In this document: positions 19,590 through 28,038 of the stretch, in pieces
How the letters are laid out: every line of letters begins with the position of its first letter
Numbering within the stretch: position 1 is the stretch's first letter
DNA from: Kribbella jiaozuonensis
GTDB taxonomy: Bacteria; Actinomycetota; Actinomycetes; Propionibacteriales; Kribbellaceae
Assembly (NCBI RefSeq): GCF_005233875.1
Contig: NZ_SZPZ01000007.1
Location: 273,287-337,286 of the forward strand
Reading direction: 5' to 3'
DNA: 64,000 nucleotides
Position numbers and translations under genes: made by a program
Notes under the pieces: generated by a model
Databases searched by the model: none
What the model was told of the DNA's origin: nothing
What the model saw: only the letters and a program-made list of their open reading frames with translations

Positions 19590-21038
19590 ATGACCTCAAC
19601 CCAGACAACCGTCATAGCAGCTCACCGGCCCCGCTCGCTGCGGGACGCGTGGGTGGCGCTGGCCGGACTGTCCGCGGTGTTCCTGGTCGAGATGCTCGAC
19701 AACTCGATCCTGAACGTCGCGCTGCCCACGATCGGGCGCGAGTTGCACGCTTCGACGACCGCGCTGCAGTGGGTGACGGGCGCGTACGCCGTGGTGTTCG
19801 GCGGGCTGATGCTCGCGTTCGGGGCGATCGCGGACCGGTTCGGGCGGCGACGGATCATGCTGGTCGGGCTCGCGCTGCTCGCTGTCGCGAGCCTGGCGAC
19901 GGCGTTCGTGTCGAACGTGGAGCAGCTGATCGCCGTACGGGTGGCGATGGGGGTCGCCGCCGCGATGACGACGCCGGGGTCGCTCGCGTTGTCGTTCCGG
20001 CTGTTCGAGGACGACGAACTGCGGGTGCGCGCGACGACGCTGATCTCGACGGTCGGGCTCGTCGGGCTGGCGGTCGGTCCGACGGCGGGTGGTTTCGTGC
20101 TCGCGATCGCGCCGTGGCAGGTGCTTCTGCTGGTGAACGTGCCGATCGCCGTACTCGCTCTGGTCGGTGTGCGTCTCGGGATCGCGGCGGACGTCGCGGC
20201 CGAGCTGCACCGGGATCCGATCGACGTCGCCGGCGCAGTGCTGGGTACTGCGACGATCGTGCTCGCGCTGGTCGCTCCGACGCTGTTCGTCAACGAGGGC
20301 GCTCGAGCGTGGTCTGCGTGGGCGACGACTGCGGCTGCTGTTGTTACGGCCGTCCTGTTCTACCTACGCGAGCGGTCGGCGCGGTACCCACTGCTCGACC
20401 CCAAACTCGTTGCTCATCCGCTGGTCTCCAGCGGCCTGGCCTTCAAGGCTGCCGCGGGCCTGGCGACCGCCGGCCTCGGCTACCTCGTCACACTCCAACT
20501 CCAGCTCGACTGGGGCTGGTCCCCCGCACTGGCCGCGATCGGGATGCTCCCCCAGGTTGTCGTCCTCGTCGCCGGCGGCGCGCTGATCGGCCCCTTCGTA
20601 CGTCGCGTTGGCCTTGGTCGTGCTGCCTGGATCAGTGCCGCTGCCGTGGTCCTCGGCCTCGCCGTCTACGGCTCGCTGAACCGCTTCGGCTACCTCTGGG
20701 TCGCGGTCGCTTTGGTGCTCGTCGCCGCCGGGATGCGCGTCGTCGGAGTAGTTGCCGGAGTCAACGTCCTCCGAGGCCTCCCGGAAAACCGCACCACAAT
20801 CGGCGCAGCCCTCACCGACACGGCCACCGAAGTAACCTCCGCCGCCGGCATAGCGATCACCGGCACCCTCCTGGCCCTCATCTTCACCGGCCCCATCACC
20901 ACCCCCAACTGGACCACCCACCAAACCACCCAGTTCCACCAAGCAACCACCACCGCAGCCCTAACCCTCACCGCCCTCGCCGCAACACTAGTTGCCTACG
21001 GCATCATCCGCACCCGAGGCACGGCAGCGCGGGGTTGA
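19590..21038 (+). CDS. MFS drug exporter, DHA2 (14-helix) type
   Basis: A 482-residue membrane protein with about 14 hydrophobic helices. It has the MFS motif A region (GAIADRFGRRRIMLVG, about residue 75), motif C-like TVGLVGLAVGPTAGG, and the early signature VEMLDNSILNVALPTIG seen in EmrB/QacA-type proton-coupled exporters. It probably expels hydrophobic or cationic toxins. Divergent tetR and the operator overlapping its promoter indicate ligand-induced expression. The start is close to the promoter, so the leader is very short or absent. The last ~240 bases are strongly C/A-biased at wobble positions. Confidence 0.92.
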   Translation: MTSTQTTVIAAHRPRSLRDAWVALAGLSAVFLVEMLDNSILNVALPTIGRELHASTTALQWVTGAYAVVFGGLMLAFGAIADRFGRRRIMLVGLALLAVASLATAFVSNVEQLIAVRVAMGVAAAMTTPGSLALSFRLFEDDELRVRATTLISTVGLVGLAVGPTAGGFVLAIAPWQVLLLVNVPIAVLALVGVRLGIAADVAAELHRDPIDVAGAVLGTATIVLALVAPTLFVNEGARAWSAWATTAAAVVTAVLFYLRERSARYPLLDPKLVAHPLVSSGLAFKAAAGLATAGLGYLVTLQLQLDWGWSPALAAIGMLPQVVVLVAGGALIGPFVRRVGLGRAAWISAAAVVLGLAVYGSLNRFGYLWVAVALVLVAAGMRVVGVVAGVNVLRGLPENRTTIGAALTDTATEVTSAAGIAITGTLLALIFTGPITTPNWTTHQTTQFHQATTTAALTLTALAATLVAYGIIRTRGTAARG

Positions 21039-21044
21039 CAACAA

Positions 21045-21076
21045 ACAACCCCGCCTGGTGAGGCAGGCGGGGTTGT
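21045..21076. terminator. Bidirectional terminator between MFS and glgP genes
   Basis: A perfect 12-bp stem, ACAACCCCGCCT and AGGCGGGGTTGT, with an 8-base loop. T-rich tails lie on both sides (GTCTTTTG on plus, TTGTTTGTTG on minus), so it can end both convergent transcripts. Confidence 0.85.
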
Positions 21077-21092
21077 GTCTTTTGTGTTGGGG

Positions 21093-23681
21093 TTAGAACT
21101 CCGAGCCGGCCGGGAGGTCCGGGGTGGAGGGGTCGTCGGGGTCGGACGGGCCGGCGGCCAGGCCTAGTTCGGCGACGCTGGCCAGGCCGGCGTGGTTCGG
21201 GACGACGCGGACGGTGTAGCCGAACGGGCCGGTGCGGTCCAGTTTCAGTTCGCCCTCGTAGCGGTGGCGGTTGCCCTCGTACGTCTCGGCCAGCGACAGC
21301 GACGCGCGGACCGGGTCCGTGATCTCGTCGTTGGTGTCGACGCGACCGTGCAGGACCTCGACGCAGATGTCGGCCGGAGCCAGATCGCCAAGAGCAGCGA
21401 ACGCGCGGATCCCGACCGTCGTGCCGAGCTGCGGTACGTCGCCAAGCCCCTGCAGCTCCACGTGGTCGACGCGGATCTGCGGCCAGGCCGCAACCACCTT
21501 CTGCTTCCACGCCGCGAGTTCACGAGCACCGTCGTACGTCGAGTTGAGCGAACGCGACGACTTCGCGGCCGGCACGTACAGCTGCTCGACGTAGTCCCGC
21601 ACCATCCGGGTCGCGAGCACCTTCGGGCCGAGCTCCTTGATCGTGTGCCGGAGCATCTCGATCCAGCGGCCCGGGACCTCACCGTCGTAGAAGCGCGGCG
21701 CGACCTGCTTCTCGATCAGGTCGTACAACGCGTGCGCCTCGAGGTCGTCGCGGCGGTCGGTGTCCTCGATCCCTTCGGCGGACGGGATCGCCCAGCCGAA
21801 CTCGTCGTCGTACCACTCATCCCACCAGCCGTCGCGGATCGACAGGTTCAGCGCGCCGTTCAGCGCCGCCTTCATCCCCGACGTACCGCAGGCCTCGTAG
21901 GGACGCAGCGGGTTGTTCAGCCAGACGTCGCAGCCCGGGTACATCGGCTGCGCCAGCGCGATGTCGTAGTCCGGCACGAACACGATCCGGTGCCGCACCT
22001 CCGGGTCGTCGGCGAAGCGGACCATCTCCTGGATCAGCTTCTTGCCGCCCTCGTCGTGCGGGTGCGCCTTGCCGGCGATCACGATCTGGACCGGCCGCTG
22101 CGGGTGCAGCAGCAGCGACTTCAGCCGGGCCGGGTCGCGCAGCATCAGCGTCAGCCGCTTGTACGACGGAACGCGTCGCGCGAAGCCCATCGTCAGGACG
22201 TCCGGGTCGAGGATCGAGTCGACCCAGCCGAGCTCGGCCTCGCTCGCGCCGCGGTTGATCCAGGACTGCCGGACCCGCGACCGGGTGTCGTCGATGAACC
22301 GCTGCCGCAGCAGTCGCTTCGTCTCCCAGATCTGCTGGTCGGTGGTCTTGTCCAGGCCGTCGAAGATGTTCTCGTCGGCGGTGTAGTTCGCGTACGTCAG
22401 GTCGTGGATCTCGCGTGCCACCCAGGTCGGCGCATGTACGCCGTTGGTGATCGAGGTGATCGGCACGTCGGTGGAGTCGAAGCTCGGCCACAGCCCGGAG
22501 AACATCCCGCGGCTGACGACGCCGTGCAGCTTGGACACGCCGTTGGCCCGCTGCGCCAGCCGCAGACCCATGATCGCCATGTTGAACAGGGCCGGGTCGC
22601 CGCCCTCGAAGTCCTCGGCGCCGAGCTCGAGGATGCGGTCGATCGGCACCTCGGGACCGAACACGTCGGCCGAGAAGTGCTGCTGGATCAGCTCGACCGG
22701 GAACCGGTCGATACCGGCTGGGACCGGGGTGTGGGTGGTGAACACGGTGCCGCCGCGGTTGACCTCGAGCGCGGTGTCGAAGTCGAGGTCCTTCTCGGCA
22801 GCCAGCTCGCGGATCCGCTCGACACCGAGGAAGCCGGCGTGGCCCTCGTTGGTGTGGAACACCTCGGGCGCCGCGTGACCGGTGATCCGGCAGTACGTGC
22901 GGACCGCGCGGACACCGCCGACGCCGAGCAGCAGCTCCTGGAGCAGACGGTGCTCGGTGCTACCGCCGTACAGCCGGTCGGTCACCTCGCGCTCGGAGGG
23001 CTCGTTCTCCTCGATGTCGGAGTCGAGCATCAGCAGCGGGACACGGCCGACCTGGGCGACCCAGATCTGCGCGTGCAGCTCGCGGTTGCCCGGAAGGGTC
23101 AGCGTGATCGTCGCCGGCGCGTCACCATCGCGCAGGAGGCTGATCGGCAGGCCGTCCGGGTCGACCAGCGGGTATCGCTCCTGCTGCCAGCCTTCACGGT
23201 TCAGCGACTGCGCGAAGTACCCGTGCCGGTACAGCAGGCCGACGCCGATCAGCGGTACGCCGAGGTCGCTCGCCGCCTTCAGGTGATCACCGGCGAGGAT
23301 GCCGAGACCACCGGAGTACTGCGGGAGGACGTGGGTGATGCCGAACTCCGGGGAGAAGTAGGCCACCGCGTTCAGCGGCGATCCCGCACTCTGGAACCAC
23401 CGGTCCTCGGTCACGTAGCTGTCCAGGTCGGCTACTGCCAGTTCCAGCCGGCGCAGGAAAGCGTGGTCGTTGGCCAGCTCGTCGAGCCGGGCCGCCGGTA
23501 CCTCACCGAGCAGCTTGACCGGGTCACCGCCGGTGCTCCGCCACAACTGCGGGTCGACGGCCTCGAAGACGTCCTGCGTCTCCGGGTGCCAGGCCCAGCG
23601 GAGGTTGTTCACCAGGGTGCCCAGGCCGGTCAGCGGCGCAGGCAGGACAGGGCGGACGGAAAATCGTCGTATCGCTCGCAC
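21093..23681 (-). CDS. glgP: Alpha-glucan phosphorylase GlgP (GT35, actinobacterial type)
   Basis: An 862-residue enzyme that releases glucose-1-phosphate from glycogen or maltodextrins using PLP. The N-terminal DUF3417-like part (LGTLVNNLRWAWHPETQDVF) marks the actinobacterial/thermophile form. Next come AYFSPEFGI and SGGLGILAGDHLKAASDLG, then the PLP-lysine segment EACGTSGMKAALNGALNLS. GTG 23681 is the best start: homology begins just after it, and upstream in-frame codons enter the shared promoter region. It is divergent from glgE. Phosphorolysis here opposes polymer growth by GlgE. Confidence 0.95.
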   Translation of the reverse strand: MRAIRRFSVRPVLPAPLTGLGTLVNNLRWAWHPETQDVFEAVDPQLWRSTGGDPVKLLGEVPAARLDELANDHAFLRRLELAVADLDSYVTEDRWFQSAGSPLNAVAYFSPEFGITHVLPQYSGGLGILAGDHLKAASDLGVPLIGVGLLYRHGYFAQSLNREGWQQERYPLVDPDGLPISLLRDGDAPATITLTLPGNRELHAQIWVAQVGRVPLLMLDSDIEENEPSEREVTDRLYGGSTEHRLLQELLLGVGGVRAVRTYCRITGHAAPEVFHTNEGHAGFLGVERIRELAAEKDLDFDTALEVNRGGTVFTTHTPVPAGIDRFPVELIQQHFSADVFGPEVPIDRILELGAEDFEGGDPALFNMAIMGLRLAQRANGVSKLHGVVSRGMFSGLWPSFDSTDVPITSITNGVHAPTWVAREIHDLTYANYTADENIFDGLDKTTDQQIWETKRLLRQRFIDDTRSRVRQSWINRGASEAELGWVDSILDPDVLTMGFARRVPSYKRLTLMLRDPARLKSLLLHPQRPVQIVIAGKAHPHDEGGKKLIQEMVRFADDPEVRHRIVFVPDYDIALAQPMYPGCDVWLNNPLRPYEACGTSGMKAALNGALNLSIRDGWWDEWYDDEFGWAIPSAEGIEDTDRRDDLEAHALYDLIEKQVAPRFYDGEVPGRWIEMLRHTIKELGPKVLATRMVRDYVEQLYVPAAKSSRSLNSTYDGARELAAWKQKVVAAWPQIRVDHVELQGLGDVPQLGTTVGIRAFAALGDLAPADICVEVLHGRVDTNDEITDPVRASLSLAETYEGNRHRYEGELKLDRTGPFGYTVRVVPNHAGLASVAELGLAAGPSDPDDPSTPDLPAGSEF

Positions 23682-23731
23682 CGGGACACCGTACCGGGCC
23701 GGGGTGCGCAAAACACCTTCGGGATGCATCG

Positions 23732-23758
23732 ATCTTGCAACGCGAGCAAGATTTTGCA
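23732..23758. promoter_or_regulatory. CTTGCA-type repeats between glgP and glgE
   Basis: ATCTTGCA (23732) and ATTTTGCA (23751) are near-identical direct repeats 19 bases apart. ATCTTGC also pairs with GCAAGAT (23746-23752) as an inverted repeat around seven bases. Streptomyces LacI-type maltose regulators are known to act at CTTGCAG repeats near amylase and maltose genes, so this is a candidate carbohydrate-responsive operator for both divergent genes (inference). Confidence 0.4.
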
Positions 23759-23866
23759 GGCCCGTGTGGCACAGACGACTACTGGGAACCGATAACGTCA
23801 GTCCTGTAGTTCGGCAAACGTACAGAACCGTCGGATCGACATTCGGAAAGCGAGTTCACCTACGCC

Positions 23867-25855
23867 ATGACTGGGCGCATCCCGATCACCGAGGTCACCC
23901 CGACCGTCGACGCCGGAGCGTATCCGGCCAAGGCGGCGGTCGGCGAGACGTTCACCATCGCGGCCACGGTTTTCCGCGAGGGCCACGACGCGGTGAACGC
24001 GAACGTCGTACTGACGTCGCCGTCGGGACAGACCAGACGGATGCTGATGAGCCCGGTGGGCCAGGGCTCCGACCGCTGGACCGTCGACGTGACGCTGCAG
24101 GAGCAGGGCGCGTGGACGTTCGCGGTCGAGGGCTGGAGCGACCCGTACGGCACGTGGCGGCACAACGCCGAGATCAAGGTGCCGGCCGGTCTCGACGTCG
24201 ACCTGATGTTCGCCGAGGGCGCAGCGTTCTTCGATCGCGCGGCGGCCGGCGTACCGCCCGCGGTGCGTGCGGATCGCGGCACGTTGAGCGATGCCGCGCA
24301 CGCGTTGGCGAACGGCGCGTTGCCGCCGGAGGCGCGTTTGGCCGCGGGCATCTCGCCGCAGGTCCGGGCCGCACTCGGTCGGTACCCGGTGCGTGAGCTG
24401 ATCACGTCGTCGGAGACGTACCCGGTGTGGGTCGACCGGAGGCGTGCGCTGTACGGCAGCTGGTACGAATTCTTCCCGCGCTCCGAGGGTGCGAAGTACG
24501 ACGAGGAATCCGGTCAGTGGACCTCGGGCACCTTCCGTACCGCGGCGCAGCGGCTCGAGGCCGTCGCGAAGATGGGCTTCGACATCCTCTACGTGCCGCC
24601 GATCCACCCGGTCGGCCACTCGTTCCGCAAGGGCCCGAACAACACGCTCGACCCGAAGCCGGGCGACCCGGGTTCGCCGTGGGCGATCGGCTCCGAGGAC
24701 GGCGGGCACGACGCGATCCACCCGGAGCTCGGCACGTTCGAGGACTTCGAGTACTTCGTCGGCCGCGCGCGCGAGGTCGGACTCGAGGTCGCGATCGACC
24801 TTGCCCTGCAGGCGTCGCCGGACCACCCGTGGGTGAAGGACCACCCGAAGTGGTTCGCCAAACGCGCCGACGGTTCGATCGCGTACGCCGAGAACCCGCC
24901 GAAGAAGTACCAGGACATCTACCCGATCAACTTCGACGACGACCCCGAAGGCATCTACGCCGAGGTACTGCGGATCGTCCGGCTGTGGATCTCCAAGGGC
25001 GTCACGGTCTTCCGCGTCGACAACCCGCACACGAAGCCGGTCAACTTCTGGGAGTACCTGCTCGGCGAGATCCGCAAGACCGATCCCGATGTGGTGTTCC
25101 TGTCGGAGGCGTTCACGCGGCGGCCGATGATGCGCGAGCTGGCGAAGGTCGGCTTCCACCAGTCGTACACGTACTTCACCTGGCGCAACGAGAAGTGGGA
25201 GCTCGAGGAGTACCTCACCGAGCTCACCAAGGAGACCGGGCACTACCTGCGCCCGAACTTCTTCGTGAACACGCCGGACATCCTGACGGCGTACCTGCAG
25301 TACGGCGGGCCGGGCGCGTTCAAGATCCGCGCGGCGATCGCGTCGACGTCGTCGCCGGCGTGGGGTGTGTATGCGGGGTATGAGTTGTTCGAGCATGTCG
25401 CGCTGCGGCCGGGCTCTGAGGAGTACCTAGACACGGAGAAGTTCCAGCTGCGGCCGCGGGACTGGGCTGCTGCGGAGGCGGAGGGGCGGTCGCTGGCGCC
25501 GTACCTCACGCTCTTGAACAACATCCGCCGCCGGCACCCGTCGCTGCAGCAACTGCGCAACCTGTCCCTGCACACGGTCGACGACGAAGCGATCATGTGC
25601 TACTCGAAGCGCTCGACCGCGCCGGACGGACACACGGACACGGTGATCGTGGTGGTCAACACCGACCCGCACTCGGTCCGCGAGTCGATGGTCCACCTCG
25701 ACATGGCCGCGCTCGGCATGCGCCCCGAGGACACGTTCACCGTGTACGACGAGATCAGCGGCGCAACGTGGCGCTGGGGCCAACAGAACTACATCAAACT
25801 GGACCCGAACGCCGAGCCCGCCCACATCCTCGCAGTACGCCGCGGCCAAGCCTGA
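23867..25855 (+). CDS. glgE: Alpha-1,4-glucan:maltose-1-phosphate maltosyltransferase GlgE
   Basis: A 662-residue GH13_3 enzyme that transfers maltosyl units from maltose-1-phosphate onto alpha-glucan chains. The N-terminal beta-sandwich domain (PITEVTPTVDAGAYPAKA) is the usual GlgE start. The barrel has FDILYVPPIHPVGHSFRKG, nucleophile Asp in VFRVDNPHTKP, acid/base Glu in VVFLSEAFTRRP and the AENPPKKYQDIYPINF segment characteristic of GlgE. The C-terminal beta domain ends in EPAHILAVRRGQA. Length is normal. It consumes the product of Mak (39.1-40.5 kb) and supplies linear chains to GlgB (43.6 kb). Confidence 0.96.
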   Translation: MTGRIPITEVTPTVDAGAYPAKAAVGETFTIAATVFREGHDAVNANVVLTSPSGQTRRMLMSPVGQGSDRWTVDVTLQEQGAWTFAVEGWSDPYGTWRHNAEIKVPAGLDVDLMFAEGAAFFDRAAAGVPPAVRADRGTLSDAAHALANGALPPEARLAAGISPQVRAALGRYPVRELITSSETYPVWVDRRRALYGSWYEFFPRSEGAKYDEESGQWTSGTFRTAAQRLEAVAKMGFDILYVPPIHPVGHSFRKGPNNTLDPKPGDPGSPWAIGSEDGGHDAIHPELGTFEDFEYFVGRAREVGLEVAIDLALQASPDHPWVKDHPKWFAKRADGSIAYAENPPKKYQDIYPINFDDDPEGIYAEVLRIVRLWISKGVTVFRVDNPHTKPVNFWEYLLGEIRKTDPDVVFLSEAFTRRPMMRELAKVGFHQSYTYFTWRNEKWELEEYLTELTKETGHYLRPNFFVNTPDILTAYLQYGGPGAFKIRAAIASTSSPAWGVYAGYELFEHVALRPGSEEYLDTEKFQLRPRDWAAAEAEGRSLAPYLTLLNNIRRRHPSLQQLRNLSLHTVDDEAIMCYSKRSTAPDGHTDTVIVVVNTDPHSVRESMVHLDMAALGMRPEDTFTVYDEISGATWRWGQQNYIKLDPNAEPAHILAVRRGQA

Positions 25856-26005
25856 ATGGTGTGATGGGTGGGGTTAGAAGCCCCTCGCGGTGCTACGCGG
25901 GACCCGGGGAGATGGGTCCAGCCCTCGCGGTGCTACGCGCGGCTCCTTCGTCGCCGTGCTACGCGCCGCCCCACCCACCCCCCGCTCAGCGCGGTGCATC
26001 CCCTT

Positions 26006-26159
26006 CCGGCTATCGCCGGGTCTTCCGGCTACCGCCGGTGTTGCCGGCTACCGCCGGCGGGTGGCGGCTCATCGCCGCGAATTGCCGGCTGCCGCCGGAG
26101 CTTCCGGCTATCGCCGGGTGTTGCCGGCTATCGCCGGCGGGTTGCGAGCTGCCGCTCGC
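26006..26159 (+). repeat. Left array of eight short hairpin units
   Basis: Units start at 26006, 26025, 26044, 26064, 26085, 26104, 26124 and 26144, a period of 19-21 bases. Five carry the stem CCGGC/GCCGG with loop TATC or TACC; one has the same stem with loop TGCC. Two differ in both arms at once: GCGGC/GCCGC at 26064 and GCGAGC/GCTCGC at 26144. The paired changes keep the stem, which suggests selection on pairing. Confidence 0.8.
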
Positions 26160-26314
26160 GGCGAGTACACCGTCGCGCGGCTTGATCTGATCGGTGACCC
26201 GGCTCGCAATCCACGAACCTACTGTGCGCGGAATGCGACCAGCTTGGCACTCGCAACCGAACTGGATCGAGGCTGCGACCGGCGGCTACGCCACACCAGC
26301 GGTTGGTGCGGTGG

Positions 26315-26389
26315 TTGCAGCACCGGTGGTTGCAGCACCGGCGGTTGCAGCACCGGCGGTTGCAGCACCGGCGGTTGCAGCACCGGCGG
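26315..26389. repeat. Five 15-bp tandem repeats (TTGCAGCACCGGYGG)
   Basis: Five head-to-tail copies of TTGCAGCACCGGCGG; the first has T in place of C at position 13. A degenerate copy (TTGCAGCATCGATGG) follows at 26403. Because 15 is a multiple of three, every frame stays open, giving repeats such as VAAPA or GGCST, but the codons are unlike the host's. Confidence 0.85.
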
Positions 26390-26638
26390 TTGGTGCGCGT
26401 AGTTGCAGCATCGATGGTTGCAGCGGATGCGGCAACGGCGGATGCCGCGAGTGATTCCCGCGAGTGGTTCCCGCGACGGTCGCGGCCGGCGATCGCGCGG
26501 GATGCTCTACACGGCGAGCTTGCCCCTCACATGACCCACGGGGCAGTCGATCGCGCGGGATGGTCCTGGACCGAGGCGAGCTCGTATCGCGCATGACGCG
26601 AGCCCACGGGTAGTCGATCGCGCGGCAGCCCGCAAACC

Positions 26639-26750
26639 GCCGCGGTAGCGGCACACAGAGGCGATAGCCGCAGCACGCGGCGATAAGCCGCCACCCGCCG
26701 GCGATAGCCGGGAAGACCCGGCGATAAGCCGGCACTCCGGCGGTAGCCGG
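26639..26750 (-). repeat. Right array of six hairpin units, inverted relative to the left array
   Basis: Units at 26639 (GCCGC-GGTA-GCGGC), 26660 (degenerate), 26677 (GCGGC-GATAA-GCCGC), 26698 (CCGGC-GATA-GCCGG), 26718 (CCGGC-GATAA-GCCGG) and 26737 (CCGGC-GGTA-GCCGG). The loops GATA/GGTA are the complements of TATC/TACC in the left array, so the arrays are in opposite orientation. Stem changes are again compensated. Confidence 0.8.
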
Positions 26751-26860
26751 AAAGGGATGCACCGCGATGAGCGGGGGGCGGATGGGTGCGCGCGTAGCAG
26801 CCGCGTTGAGGAGCGGAGCGACGAAGGTAGCGGCTGCGTAGCGCGCCGGGGCCGACTACA

Positions 26861-28027
26861 TCAGCTCGGCAGCGGCACAGTCTCTGGGTACTTGAGGCCG
26901 GCGCCGGTGTTGAGGGCGACTACTTGGTCGTCCGCGCGGATCCAGCCGGATTCGCGCAGCGTGCGGATGGCGGCGAAGTTGGCTGCGCCTTCTGGGCAGA
27001 TGAAGGAGCCTTCCATCCGAGCCACCTTGTGTTGTTCCGCGAGGATGTCTTCGTCGTCGACGGCTACCGCGCAACCATCCGTCTCCGCGATCGCCTGTAG
27101 GACGAGGAAATCGCCGAGTGCCTTCGGGACGGTGATGCCGAAGGCAATAGTTTTCGCGTCCGGCCAGGGTTCGCTTTCCGGTAGGCCCTTCTCCCATGCG
27201 CGGACGATCGGCGCGCACCCCGTCGACTGGACGGCGACCAGCCGCGGCAACGGCCCCGAGATCCACCCCAGTTCTCGCAGTTCCAGAAGGCCCTTCCAGA
27301 TGCCGATGATGCCGACGCCGCCACCGGTCGGGTACACGATCACGTCGGGCAACTCCCAGTTCAGCTGCTCCGCGATCTCCAGCCCCATCGTCTTCTTGCC
27401 TTCGATGCGGTACGGCTCCTTCAGCGTCGACGCGTCGAAGTACCCGGGCTGTTCCCGCACGTACGCCGCCGCATCCCCGATCAGCCCGTCGATCAGCTGC
27501 AGCCGACCACCAACCACCGTCACCTCACGCCGGCAGATCTCCGGCGCCGCGATCGGCATCGCGATCAACGCCTCCATCCCGGCACGCGCGGCATACGCGG
27601 CCCACGCAGACCCGGCGTTCCCGTTCGTCGGCATCGCGATCTTCCGTACGCCGACCTCGTACGCGCGCGACACCCCCACCGCCGCCCCACGCGCCTTGAA
27701 CGTACCCGTCGGGATCAGCCCCTCGTCCTTCATCAGCAGACGATCCACCCCGAGCTCAGCGCCGTACCGAGGCAGAGGCAGCAGCGGCGTCATCCCCTCC
27801 CCCAGGGTCACCACGTTGTCCGGCGACCGCACCGGCAGCAGCTCGTGATACCGCCACAGGTTCGGTGCCCGATCGGCCAACGAGGCAGGCGTCACCGTCA
27901 CCGACGGCAGGTCGTACCGCGCGAGCAACGGCGACCCGCACGGGCACAGCCCGATGATCTGGTCGGCGTCGTGGGTCGCTCCACAACGAGGACATTCGAG
28001 ATGACTCAGCGCAGAGAAGGAGGTCAC
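26861..28027 (-). CDS. thrC: Threonine synthase
   Basis: A 388-residue PLP enzyme of fold type II that makes threonine from O-phosphohomoserine. An N-terminal zinc-ribbon-like segment (ECPRCGATH ... GLCPCGSPLL) precedes the catalytic domain, as in class with archaeal and actinobacterial ThrC. The PLP lysine lies in PTGTFKARGA (about residue 114), and the phosphate-binding glycine loop is PTGGGVGIIG (about 234). It starts 11 bases after the stop of a winged-helix regulator on the same strand, so the two are probably co-transcribed, an unusual partner. It may be an extra ThrC outside the hom-thrC-thrB operon, because no other threonine gene is nearby. Confidence 0.9.
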   Translation of the reverse strand: MTSFSALSHLECPRCGATHDADQIIGLCPCGSPLLARYDLPSVTVTPASLADRAPNLWRYHELLPVRSPDNVVTLGEGMTPLLPLPRYGAELGVDRLLMKDEGLIPTGTFKARGAAVGVSRAYEVGVRKIAMPTNGNAGSAWAAYAARAGMEALIAMPIAAPEICRREVTVVGGRLQLIDGLIGDAAAYVREQPGYFDASTLKEPYRIEGKKTMGLEIAEQLNWELPDVIVYPTGGGVGIIGIWKGLLELRELGWISGPLPRLVAVQSTGCAPIVRAWEKGLPESEPWPDAKTIAFGITVPKALGDFLVLQAIAETDGCAVAVDDEDILAEQHKVARMEGSFICPEGAANFAAIRTLRESGWIRADDQVVALNTGAGLKYPETVPLPS

Positions 28028-28038
28028 ATCCGAAGAAA

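Larger units (their letters stand above)
25859..26860. repeat. Gene-free hairpin-array element with inverted arms between glgE and thrC
   Basis: About 1 kb with no convincing gene. It has three nested parts. (1) Outer arms: three copies of TGCTACGCG (25890-25965), then CGCTCAGCGCGGTGCATC; on the right, an inverted version (GATGCACCGCGATGAGCG, 26756-26773) and inverted CGCGTAGCA-like motifs. (2) Hairpin arrays: eight units on the left (26006-26159) and six in opposite orientation on the right (26639-26750), each about 20 bases, of type CCGGC-TATC-GCCGG. (3) A core with 15-bp tandem repeats (26315-26389) and three copies of GATCGCGCGG (26491, 26549, 26616). Frames are open here only because of base composition; none has host-like codon use. 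Function unknown. Confidence 0.8.

Noticed and set aside
21192..23795. 867-codon plus-strand frame opposite glgP
   Set aside because: Fully antisense to glgP; the composition (Arg/Val/Asp/His) is that of a reversed GC-rich gene, without motifs.
26194..26454. Small gene with VAAPA repeats
   Set aside because: Codon use is unlike the host's, there is no ribosome site, and the repeat leaves every frame open; it is treated as part of the repeat element.
26006..26750. CRISPR array
   Set aside because: Units are ~20 bp and contiguous with no variable spacers, the two arrays face each other, and there are no cas genes.
26861..28027. Cystathionine beta-synthase or threonine dehydratase in place of threonine synthase
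   Set aside because: The N-terminal zinc-ribbon-like segment and the PTGTFKARGA and PTGGGVGIIG signatures fit ThrC better; no CBS or ACT domain follows.
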